The translations under genes and the position numbers were made by a program. Below, one piece after another: positions 1 through 5,378 of a stretch of DNA of 5,504 bases (its first letter is position 1; each line of letters starts with the position of its first letter). The stretch covers positions 1-5,504 of the forward strand of contig CALLZA010000508.1 in assembly GCA_937858165.1 (NCBI GenBank), written 5' to 3'. A model generated the notes under the pieces. It was not told the origin of the DNA and ran no database searches. It was given only the letters and a program-made list of their open reading frames with translations. The stretch is from an uncultured Ardenticatenia bacterium. GTDB lineage: Bacteria; Chloroflexota; Anaerolineae; Promineifilales; Promineifilaceae.

Positions 1-405
1 GTGTGGGACATCGAGTTCTCCTACTCCCTTGGAACTGTGCTCTTTGCCATCGTAGCTGAGGATCGAATCCTTGTCATCGACAATGGTCTGCAGATGCACC
101 GGTCTGGACCAGATCGCCTGCAGGTTCGCTAAGGTATCATTCGCATGACTGAGCTTCAGGTCAACCCCTTCATGCCGGTGGAGCAGCAATAACTCCCCAC
201 GGTTCTTATAGTTAGCATCGACTACCGTTATCCACGGCTTGCCGAAATTTGTCAAGTTCGCCAGCAGCCGGTGCTTGACCTTGAGGAATTCTCGCGATTC
301 CACCACATATTGTTTGCCTTCCTCCTTATACTTGAAGGAGAAGTAGCCTTGCTCCTCGGCGAATTCGGGGGTGAGGAAGGTATCGATGGGGATGGTGCGG
401 GGTCC
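1..405 (-). CDS. SpoVR family protein, C-terminal part (partial at both ends)
   Basis: SpoVR-like proteins (SpoVR of Bacillus, YcgB of enterobacteria) are cytoplasmic proteins of unclear biochemical role, first linked to spore cortex formation and also found in non-sporulating bacteria. About 135 residues are readable on the minus strand without a stop. Family-typical stretches in order are DTFLTPEFAEEQGYFSFKY, ESREFLKVKHRLLANLTNFG, NYKNRGELLL, HRHEGVDLKLSHANDTLANL, IWSRPVHLQTIVDDK and LSYDGKEH. These correspond to the extreme C-terminal region of a family normally about 450-510 residues long, so only a few residues should be missing at the left edge. The 5' side does not continue. Above about position 400 the frame stays open but no longer resembles SpoVR. 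The stretch is about 52% GC and uses codons such as TTA, ATA and GGA, unlike the genes to its right. Family assignment is confident from remembered motifs. Whether this DNA belongs to the same genome as the rest is doubtful. Confidence 0.85.
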
Positions 406-592
406 CAGAAAGCATGTCGGTGTGGGGAATCGCGGCAGGACGAGGATCGGAAGAGGTGGTGACGCAGGGGGGAGTAAGGTGCAACGGCGTGCCCGTCCGC
501 GAACGCGGTACCAATGCCGATCCGGAGGTCGACGACGTCCGCGTGGCTGGGCGCCGCGTGAAGTCGGTCCAGGGCCCGCGCTTGAGCTGCTG
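406..592. other. junction region with no intact gene
   Basis: GC rises sharply here, from about 52% to well over 60%. SpoVR homology on the minus strand stops at about 400, and recognisable plus-strand coding begins only at about 593-620. Several overlapping frames are open on both strands, but none reads as one complete known protein. The clearest piece is a short S4-like segment, listed separately. The word GATCGGAAGAG at 445-455 equals the start of the Illumina TruSeq adapter, but the bases after it diverge from the adapter, so this may be coincidence. The region may be a misassembly joint, an old rearrangement or decayed sequence. Confidence 0.5.
450..563 (+). pseudogene. S4 RNA-binding domain-like fragment (RsuA/RluB type)
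   Basis: The plus-strand frame at 450-563 reads EEVVTQGGVRCNGVPV followed by RERGTNADPEVDDVRVAGRR. This matches the usual layout of the N-terminal S4 domain in 16S/23S rRNA pseudouridine synthases of the RsuA/RluB family: an EELI-x-x-GRVxVNG turn, then GTKxxPExDxVxVDGRxV. Codon third positions from about 480 on are mostly G or C, as in a real gene. The frame ends at a TAG at 621-623. The expected catalytic domain (a NKPxG stretch soon after S4) is absent. Just upstream, a GVGNRG segment that could be the beginning of the same domain lies in a different frame, which suggests a frameshift or a spliced joint. It could be chance resemblance; I hold the call loosely. Confidence 0.3.
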
Positions 593-988
593 GTGCTGGC
601 TGTACAGCTCCAACGCTGCATAGCCGTCGCGCGGCCCGACCGCACCGTCGTCATCAACCCCGACATCGACGCCTGTCTGAACAACACCGAAGAGAAGGCC
701 CTTTGGCCGGCCGTCGACTGGAAGAGCCCCCGCCCGCTGCGGGCCGACATCGGCCGCCAGTGGTCGCGCTACCGCGCCGCCTTCGACGCCGCCCAGGGGG
801 ATGGTCACCGCCCGGCGCTGACCATCGGCTGGGACGACGCCTGCCGCCGCTGGGAGACGGCCATCGTCGCCCTGAATAAGGAGATCGACGGCTATAACCT
901 GAAGCGGCCGGCCAGCCAGCTTGAGCTTTTCAAGCTGCGGCTGGACGACGAGTTGAAACGGGCCGGCGCGCCACGCTACCTCAAATAG
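593..988 (+). CDS. small protein, C-terminal part, DUF1992-like (DnaJ-family domain); start unresolved
   Basis: From about 617 to the TAG at 986-988 the frame shows consistent GC-rich codon use and a hydrophilic, helix-prone protein of about 120 residues. Its end carries WETAIVALNKEIDGYNLKRP followed by LELFKLRLDDELKRAG. The pattern (LNxxIxxYNLxxP, then an alternating acidic/basic helix ending in a DxEL-like stretch) resembles the end of DUF1992 proteins, a family named after the conserved domain of DNAJC28 and of unknown function. The N-terminal DUF1992 signature (GxFDNLPGxGKPL) is not seen, so the gene is either 5'-truncated at the junction to its left or belongs to a different family. The boundary given is a GTG at 593; the frame is open further upstream to 371 but looks non-coding there. 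The frame is convergent with the acyltransferase, and its stop codon overlaps the base of the shared hairpin terminator. Coding status is likely; family is tentative. Confidence 0.5.
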   Translation: MLAVQLQRCIAVARPDRTVVINPDIDACLNNTEEKALWPAVDWKSPRPLRADIGRQWSRYRAAFDAAQGDGHRPALTIGWDDACRRWETAIVALNKEIDGYNLKRPASQLELFKLRLDDELKRAGAPRYLK

Positions 989-1037
989 ATACGAAAGACG
1001 CGTGAAGCGGCACGCGCTTCACGCGTATCTCGTATCT
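987..1037. terminator. long bidirectional hairpin between convergent genes
   Basis: Arms at 987-1009 and 1015-1037 (23 nt each, 21 of 23 positions complementary) flank a 5-nt loop, GCACG. The mismatches lie around positions 995-997. The hairpin starts on the stop codon of the plus-strand frame and ends one base before the stop of the minus-strand acyltransferase, so it probably terminates both. There is no long T-run on either side. The 3' arm contains the near-duplicated words GCGTATCT and CGTATCT. Confidence 0.75.
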
Positions 1038-1038
1038 C

Positions 1039-2454
1039 CTAACTCTGCACCGCTTTGGCCAGCACCTTCAGCCGCGCCAGCTCCTCGTGGACGCCGGCCA
1101 GCACGCGCTCCGGGTCGGGAACCAGCCCGGCGTCGGTGGCGATGCCCAGGTGGATGTTGCCGGCGTAGCTGAGGATGCTGATGCCCACACCCAGCCGCCC
1201 GGCTTGCGGCACCCAGAACATCAACTCCTGAATGCGCTGCCCCGCCAGATAGAGGGGGATGGGCGGGCCGGGGACGTTGGTCAGCACGACGGTCGCTTTG
1301 GGTTCCAGCGTGCGGACGACGAACTCGCGGAAGGCGTCGGTGCCCAGCCCCATCGCCCCCAGGATGCCCAGGGTAACGGGCGCTTCGGCCGAACGCTTTA
1401 GCTCCAGCATCCGCCGCCGCACTTCGGCCAGGCGCATCAGCGGCTCCTCGATGTAGATGGGCAGCGTCAGGAAGACGAGGCCGAACTTGTTGCCCAGCTT
1501 GCCGTTGTCGGCGTCGTCGCGCAGATTGACCGGCAGCGCGGCGCGAATCTCCAGCCCGCCGTTGTTGGCGTTGCCCACGTCGTCGCCGGCAGCCACTAGA
1601 TAGCGCCGCAGCCCGCCGGCCACGGCCGTCACCAGGACGTCGTTGATGGTGCCGCCGAGGGCGTTCTTGATGAGCTTGACGTCGTTGAGCGGAAACGGCT
1701 CTGACCAGGCGGCGCGCTTCATGACCCCCAGCTTGCCTTTCAGGCGCGTGCGCGGGTCGGCGCTGCGGGCCAGCAGGCGACCGGCGGCCAGGCCATAGCC
1801 CGCGCTCTGCTCGCCCAGCGCCACGGCGTGGTCGGCGTCGCCCACCACCGCTCGCGCCCCACCCACCGCCCGGCCGGCCAGCGAGCGGGCCAGCCCGACG
1901 GTGTTGCCCACTTCGCGCCGCCAGCCGCCGAGCAGACCGTCGCCGGAAAGCCCCTCGACCGGCGCGCCGGGCGTCAGCGGCGCGTCGGGGTAGAAGTCGG
2001 TCATGGCCAGCAGGACGGCCACCAGGGCCATGCCGTCGGCCAGGCAGTGGTGGGTGCGGGCCATGACGGCGCAGCCGTCGCCATAGTTGTCGATGACGTA
2101 GAACTTCCACGGCGGCCGCGAGAAGTCGAGCGGCGTAGACATCAGGTCGCTGACCATGTTTTGCAGCGCCGCCCGGTCGCCGGGGGCAGGCAGCGCGATG
2201 TGTTGCAGGTGGAGGGCCAGGTCGAAGTGGGGGTCGTCCTGCCAGTAGGGGCGCAGCAGGGGCACGGGCGGCCGGACGACGCGCTGGCGGAAGCGCTCGT
2301 AGCACAGCCAGCGGTACTCCAGCACCTGCCGCACGCGGGCCATGTCCAGCGGCCGATCGAAGGTGATGACGGCGTTGACCATCATCAGATTGGTCGGCTC
2401 CTCCATGCTGAGCCAGGCAACGTCTACAGGGGACATGATTTCGACTTTGGCCAT
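1039..2454 (-). CDS. wax ester synthase / diacylglycerol O-acyltransferase (WS/DGAT family)
   Basis: WS/DGAT enzymes transfer the acyl group of acyl-CoA to a fatty alcohol or diacylglycerol, making wax esters or triacylglycerol for storage lipid, usually at the inner face of the membrane. The protein is 471 residues from the ATG at 2452-2454, within the usual 450-500. Visible signatures are MSPVDVAWLSMEEPTN at the N-terminus; PLDFSRPPWKF before the active site; the catalytic HHxxxDG motif as HHCLADG at about 135-141, with the second His as predicted general base; GGTINDVLVTAVAGGLRRYL near 267-286 containing the family ND pair; PVNLR near 308; and the C-terminal DUF1298 region with TNVPGPPIPLYLAG near 392-405 and GVGISILSYAG. 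A GTG 36 bases upstream is in frame, but the added residues are not family-like, so I prefer the ATG. No Shine-Dalgarno site precedes it: the preceding bases are a run of C. A weak TAATAT box at 2462-2467 would put transcription start near the ATG. Substrate preference cannot be read from sequence. Confidence 0.93.
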   Translation of the reverse strand: MAKVEIMSPVDVAWLSMEEPTNLMMVNAVITFDRPLDMARVRQVLEYRWLCYERFRQRVVRPPVPLLRPYWQDDPHFDLALHLQHIALPAPGDRAALQNMVSDLMSTPLDFSRPPWKFYVIDNYGDGCAVMARTHHCLADGMALVAVLLAMTDFYPDAPLTPGAPVEGLSGDGLLGGWRREVGNTVGLARSLAGRAVGGARAVVGDADHAVALGEQSAGYGLAAGRLLARSADPRTRLKGKLGVMKRAAWSEPFPLNDVKLIKNALGGTINDVLVTAVAGGLRRYLVAAGDDVGNANNGGLEIRAALPVNLRDDADNGKLGNKFGLVFLTLPIYIEEPLMRLAEVRRRMLELKRSAEAPVTLGILGAMGLGTDAFREFVVRTLEPKATVVLTNVPGPPIPLYLAGQRIQELMFWVPQAGRLGVGISILSYAGNIHLGIATDAGLVPDPERVLAGVHEELARLKVLAKAVQS

Positions 2455-2592
2455 GGGGGGGATATTAACCACAGATGGAGAAGAACGCACAAACTCGCTG
2501 CACCTTCGGTGCGCCGCGCCTTCTTACGGCCCAGCCATGACGCCGAAGAAGATGTAATCCGCTCCAGAAAGTGGACTGCACCGAACCCAGAA

Positions 2593-2624
2593 GGTGCGTG
2601 GCACTTTCTGAAGTGCCACGCACC
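2593..2624. repeat. perfect inverted repeat (14-bp arms, TCTG loop) in the divergent intergenic region
   Basis: Arms at 2593-2606 (GGTGCGTGGCACTT) and 2611-2624 are perfectly complementary around the 4-nt loop TCTG. The element lies 13 bases upstream of the TATAAT box of the plus-strand gene, so it covers the place where a -35 box would be. It is not expected in that gene's transcript. It is also about 140 bases upstream of the acyltransferase start. It could be a dispersed REP-like palindrome, an operator, or a remnant terminator. The loop sequence is the same as in the hairpin at 3542-3575. Confidence 0.8.
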
Positions 2625-2637
2625 GGGAAATGTCGGC

Positions 2638-2643
2638 TATAAT
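2638..2643 (+). promoter_or_regulatory. -10 box TATAAT of the secreted protein gene
   Basis: An exact TATAAT sits 50 bases before the ATG at 2694, predicting a start near 2650 and a leader of about 44 nt. At the proper 16-18 base spacing upstream there is no TTGACA-like box (2614-2621 reads TGCCACGC), and that position falls within the 3' arm of the perfect hairpin. Recognition may therefore need an activator, or the box may be fortuitous. It is the only good -10 candidate in this intergenic region. Confidence 0.5.
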
Positions 2644-2679
2644 GAAACGGAAGGAAGGCGCAGTCTAACCCATTACTGG

Positions 2680-2687
2680 AAGGAGGT
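2680..2687 (+). promoter_or_regulatory. strong Shine-Dalgarno site (AAGGAGGT) deciding the start at 2694
   Basis: AAGGAGGT is a near-complete complement to the 16S rRNA 3' end and lies six bases before the ATG at 2694-2696 (seven from the GGAGG core), an ideal spacing. It fixes the start and predicts efficient translation, in contrast to the divergent acyltransferase, which has no such site. Confidence 0.9.
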
Positions 2688-2693
2688 AACGTC

Positions 2694-3536
2694 ATGCGCA
2701 ACAAGTGGCTATTGGTGGCCGTGGCCTGGGTGGTGCTGGGTGCGGCCGTGCTGGGCTGGCTGGCCAGAAGCACGTCTCGCCCGGCAGCCGGCGTGGCTCA
2801 CGCCATCGAGGGAGCCGGCGGGGTCAATTTGCCCATTGTCCTGAAGCCGGCCAACACACCGACGCCCACGCCCCGGCCGACGCCCGTTCCGCCGCCCGAC
2901 GGCAACTGGATCGTCAACGGCAGCTTCGAGGACGGTTGGACCGACCTGCCGCCGGTTGAGGGTTTCCTGATCAACCAGAACCCCAACGGCTGGACGCTGT
3001 CGTGGCTGGAGCGAGACGAAGAGGTGTGGGATCTGCGCACCATTCACCCCGACGATCCCAAAGTGGGCGTCGTCTCCGGCGTGGCCGAGATGATCCACAA
3101 GCTGAGCCACCAGTTGCCGCCGGACGAACAACTGGGCGGCCCCAAGGCGCTCATCCTCGACGGCAGCGCGGTGTACAAGATGTTCCACCGCGGCGCGGCG
3201 TTCGGCAGCCAGCTCACCCAAACGGTGCGGCTGCCGGCCGGGGCGTATCGGCTGACCGTGCCGGTGCAGCTCCACTGGCACGAGAACCTCGACCCCGACG
3301 ACCCGACGTGGGACACCTACACCGCCGAGTCGGGGGTGTGGGTGCTGTTCGATGGGCAGCAGGTAGGGGGCTGGGCCACGGCTCGCGACATGGGCGACCG
3401 GCAGTGGTACACCCACACGGTCGAGTTCCAGCTAGACGAGGAGACCGAGATCGAGGTGTTGCTGCGCGTCAAGAGCATCTACTTGAGTCCGAAGGACTTC
3501 TTTATTGACGCGGTGACGCTGGAGGCGGTCGACTGA
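2694..3536 (+). CDS. secreted or membrane-anchored jelly-roll (CBM-like) protein with Thr-Pro linker
   Basis: This 280-residue protein of unknown function has an exported layout. A short basic start is followed by a hydrophobic segment at about 5-24, which could be a signal anchor; an AHA at 35-37 could be a signal peptidase site. Then come VNLPIVLKP (44-52) and a Thr/Pro linker at 54-68 of the kind that joins a membrane segment to an outer domain in many Chloroflexota proteins. The rest (about 71-280) is one beta-rich domain opening with NWIVNGSFEDGW and closing with DFFIDAVTLEAVD. That opening and closing pair is typical of carbohydrate-binding-module-like jelly-roll folds, with the QTVRLPAGAYRLTVPVQLHW strand pair in the middle. 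The domain is rich in Trp (nine between 72 and 238), suiting a sugar-binding face, but no ligand can be assigned. No catalytic motif is seen. It has its own promoter and Shine-Dalgarno site and stands alone, convergent with the beta-helix surface protein. The start is well supported. Confidence 0.85.
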   Translation: MRNKWLLVAVAWVVLGAAVLGWLARSTSRPAAGVAHAIEGAGGVNLPIVLKPANTPTPTPRPTPVPPPDGNWIVNGSFEDGWTDLPPVEGFLINQNPNGWTLSWLERDEEVWDLRTIHPDDPKVGVVSGVAEMIHKLSHQLPPDEQLGGPKALILDGSAVYKMFHRGAAFGSQLTQTVRLPAGAYRLTVPVQLHWHENLDPDDPTWDTYTAESGVWVLFDGQQVGGWATARDMGDRQWYTHTVEFQLDEETEIEVLLRVKSIYLSPKDFFIDAVTLEAVD

Positions 3537-3541
3537 CAAAA

Positions 3542-3575
3542 AGACCTCAGAGGTCTTCTGAGACCTCTGAGGTCT
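3542..3575. terminator. perfect 15-bp hairpin between convergent genes
   Basis: Arms at 3542-3556 (AGACCTCAGAGGTCT) and 3561-3575 pair perfectly around the loop TCTG. Each arm is itself a short palindrome (AGACCT / AGGTCT around three bases), so alternative cruciforms are possible. Read on the minus strand the stem is followed by five T, a good intrinsic terminator for the surface protein gene. On the plus strand no T-run follows, but the hairpin begins six bases after the TGA of the jelly-roll gene and probably serves both. Confidence 0.85.
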
Positions 3576-3599
3576 ATCAACTCGTAACTCGTCGCCCCC

Positions 3600-5312
3600 C
3601 TACGGGATCATCTCCAGTCCATCGATATTGGTCGGGAAGCCGTGGGCCAGGCCCATCCAGAAGGGCGACAGCGTGTAGCCGCCGAGTGCGCTGCTGGGCG
3701 TTAGCTTAATGATGTCGCGGGGGCCGTAGGCCACGCCACCAACGTTGATCCTGCCGACGATAGTGATGTACAGGTCGCCGGTGGTCTCATCAATCCACAG
3801 GGCGTTTACGTCCGTAGCCTTCAGGCCGGGGACAGCCGTGCCGTCGAACACCTCTGACCAGTTGCCGTTGCCAAGGTTGAAGCCGAGGGCGTCTTCGTCC
3901 TGCGCCTTCAGCACGCTGTTGTCTGGCCGCTTGACCGCCGCCGCGCCGACGGTGGAGAGGGCCAGGCGGCCGTTGGCGGTCAGGCCCAGGGCATCGATCT
4001 TCTCGCCGCTGGTGGTCAGCAGGTTGGCCGAGCCGTCGAGGGCCATGGCGAACGAGCCGGCGGTGGTGTTGCCGGTGCTGCTGGGCGTGAAGCGCAGCAC
4101 GTCCTGCGCGGCGACATTGCCGGCGCCGGGCACGTTCTGCGGCGCGGCCAGCGACAGCAGGATGTTGCCGTTGTCTTCGATCTCGAAGGCGGCGACGTTC
4201 TTGGTGATACCCACGTCGGAGGCATCGAAGTGCATCGCCCAGCCGCCGGCGGGAGTGAACTTGATGATGTCGCCGGGGGCGAAGGCCACGCCACCGACCG
4301 CGCCGGCGGTGGTGGTGGACAGATAGAAGCCCATCTGGGCCGCGCTGCCGGTGCGCTCATACGCCCCGGCGTCGCACTCGTTGTTGGTCGCGCCGCCCTT
4401 AGCGTTCTGGTTGCGCGGCTGGCCGCGTTGGTCGACGCCGTTGACCGGCGCGGCGGTGCAGGAAGCGTTGGGGGCCACGTCCAGCGCCGGGCTGTTGGCC
4501 GGCAGGGCGTGGGTTTGCGTCGGCCCGCCGTTGTCGGCCAGGGGGGAGAGGATGGCGTTCAGGCCGACGGTGGGCACGATGTCGGTTGCGCCGGGAGTCA
4601 GGCCGACCAGGCCGGCGTTGCCGCTGTGGCCGAAGACGTTGAAGGAGTCGCGATTGAAGACCGCGTCGTGGTAGGGAAAGCAATCCCACGAGTCGTCGGG
4701 CGTGGGCACGAAGTGGATTTCCTCGGCGCCGTTGCCGGAGATGATTGTCCCGCGCAGTGTCGTCGTCGAGCAGTTCTCAGTGAAGACAGTTGGACCGGTG
4801 CCGATGCCGCTACCGTGGTTGCCGGTGATTGTGCTCTGCACGACCGTCAACTCTCCGAACGGGAGGTTGAAGATACCATCACCAGGGCCTTCGGCCGTGT
4901 TGCCGCTGATGGTCGTGTTCGTCACCGTCGTGACGCCGCCATTGGCCAGGCCGCCGCCATAGCCAGGCCACTCGCCGCCGTTGTATTCATAGAAGCTGTA
5001 GATGACGTTGTCGCGGATGGTACTGCCACTGATAGTGGCCCGCCCGATGACGGCGATGCCGCCGCCCCGCGCGCCGTCCTCCGAGCCGTGGCTGACGTTC
5101 TCGGCGATGAGGCTGTTGACGATTGTGACCTCGCCCCAGACGAAGATGCCCCCGCCATTGGCCGAGTAACCGCCGCTGGCGTGGTTGCCGAGGATCGTGC
5201 TGCCGGTAATGGTGGCCTCGGCGTCACGACCAATTGCGATGCCCCCGCCGTCACCATAATCAGCCGAGTTGCCGACGGTGGCGTTGTATGAGATGACGCT
5301 GTTGGTGATCGT
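3600..5312 (-). CDS. beta-helix surface protein with choice-of-anchor Q tail and four C-terminal modules (5' end missing)
   Basis: About 570 real residues are present; the N-terminus and signal peptide are cut off where the adapter begins at 5313. First comes a right-handed parallel beta-helix (about 4593-5312) with some seven turns marked by TI-x-x-S-x-I-x-x-N ladders and repeated GGGI loops (for example ATITGSTILGN, GGGIFVWG, ATISGSTIRDN, TNTTISGN), as in pectate-lyase-like and polymorphic outer-membrane repeat proteins. Next is the choice-of-anchor Q signature (4353-4556): LADNGGPTQTHALPANSPALD, DQRGQPR and CDAGAYER. Last are four tandem modules (3603-4331), described separately. Such proteins are exported and thought to be adhesins or surface structures; enzymatic activity is not indicated and no catalytic residues are recognised. 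The C-terminus ends at GLEMIP with no LPXTG, PEP-CTERM or membrane segment, so attachment is unclear. An apparent start at 5402 is false: those 30 codons are adapter and poly-A. The gene ends just before the shared hairpin. Confidence 0.88.
   Translation of the reverse strand, partial: TITNSVISYNATVGNSADYGDGGGIAIGRDAEATITGSTILGNHASGGYSANGGGIFVWGEVTIVNSLIAENVSHGSEDGARGGGIAVIGRATISGSTIRDNVIYSFYEYNGGEWPGYGGGLANGGVTTVTNTTISGNTAEGPGDGIFNLPFGELTVVQSTITGNHGSGIGTGPTVFTENCSTTTLRGTIISGNGAEEIHFVPTPDDSWDCFPYHDAVFNRDSFNVFGHSGNAGLVGLTPGATDIVPTVGLNAILSPLADNGGPTQTHALPANSPALDVAPNASCTAAPVNGVDQRGQPRNQNAKGGATNNECDAGAYERTGSAAQMGFYLSTTTAGAVGGVAFAPGDIIKFTPAGGWAMHFDASDVGITKNVAAFEIEDNGNILLSLAAPQNVPGAGNVAAQDVLRFTPSSTGNTTAGSFAMALDGSANLLTTSGEKIDALGLTANGRLALSTVGAAAVKRPDNSVLKAQDEDALGFNLGNGNWSEVFDGTAVPGLKATDVNALWIDETTGDLYITIVGRINVGGVAYGPRDIIKLTPSSALGGYTLSPFWMGLAHGFPTNIDGLEMIP
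3603..4331 (-). repeat. four tandem protein modules of about 54-66 residues
   Basis: By eye the C-terminal 243 residues divide into four units at 4170-4331, 3972-4169, 3780-3971 and 3603-3779. Each starts with Gly plus a short beta strand (GFYLST, GNILLSL, GRLALST, GDLYITI). It continues with a loop and a D-[IVE]-x-[KRL]-[FL] strand (GDIIKFTP, QDVLRFTP, DEDALGFNL, RDIIKLTP), then an aromatic/FDG turn (MHFDASDVG, MALDGS, VFDGTAVPG, MGLAHG), and ends with a closing strand (NVAAFEI, KIDALGL, DVNALWI, NIDGLEM). The last unit ends at the stop codon in the same register, so the array is whole at this end. The pattern suggests blades or a beta-sandwich array; the fold is inferred. Confidence 0.7.
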
Positions 5313-5378
5313 CTGTCTCTTATACACATCTCCGAGCCCACGAGACCGTACTAGATCTCGTATGCCGTCTTCTGCTTG
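5313..5378 (+). other. Illumina Nextera read-through adapter (artefact)
   Basis: The sequence is, without mismatch, the Tn5 mosaic end CTGTCTCTTATACACATCT (5313-5331), CCGAGCCCACGAGAC (5332-5346), an 8-base index CGTACTAG (5347-5354, which I recall as Nextera N702) and the P7 end at 5355-5378 (ATCTCGTATGCCGTCTTC then TGCTTG). This is the known read-through product of a short insert. Genomic sequence therefore ends at 5312. Confidence 0.99.

Noticed and set aside
445..490. TruSeq adapter remnant
   Set aside because: Only GATCGGAAGAG matches exactly; the following bases resemble the adapter only with several gaps and mismatches and overlap the S4-like reading. Kept as a note in the junction finding, not as a feature.
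326..808. 160-codon minus-strand frame spanning the junction
   Set aside because: It crosses both SpoVR coding sequence and the plus-strand coding region in the wrong frame and resembles nothing I recognise. A central stretch (KRGPWTDF) looks protein-like, but one short stretch is not enough.
1019..2305. 428-codon minus-strand frame overlapping the acyltransferase
   Set aside because: It is an Ala/Arg/Pro/Gly-rich frame typical of GC-rich shadows; the overlapping frame carries HHCLADG and all other WS/DGAT signatures.
2500..2512. Small hairpin GCACC-TTC-GGTGC as a regulatory element
   Set aside because: The stem is only 5 bp, and GGTGC/GCACC words recur several times in this intergenic region; nothing ties it to a function.
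1828..2844. 338-codon plus-strand frame across the acyltransferase and the intergenic region
   Set aside because: It runs antisense to the acyltransferase and then through the hairpin, promoter and Shine-Dalgarno site of the next gene; composition is that of a shadow.
4230..5291. Long plus-strand open frame of 353 codons opposite the surface protein
   Set aside because: It is an antisense shadow: high GC keeps the opposite frame open, while the minus strand shows clear beta-helix and choice-of-anchor Q motifs.
5313..5331. Tn5/IS50 mosaic end as evidence of a natural transposon terminus
   Set aside because: It continues without a break into the Nextera i7 primer, an index and the P7 end, so it is library preparation sequence and not a mobile element.
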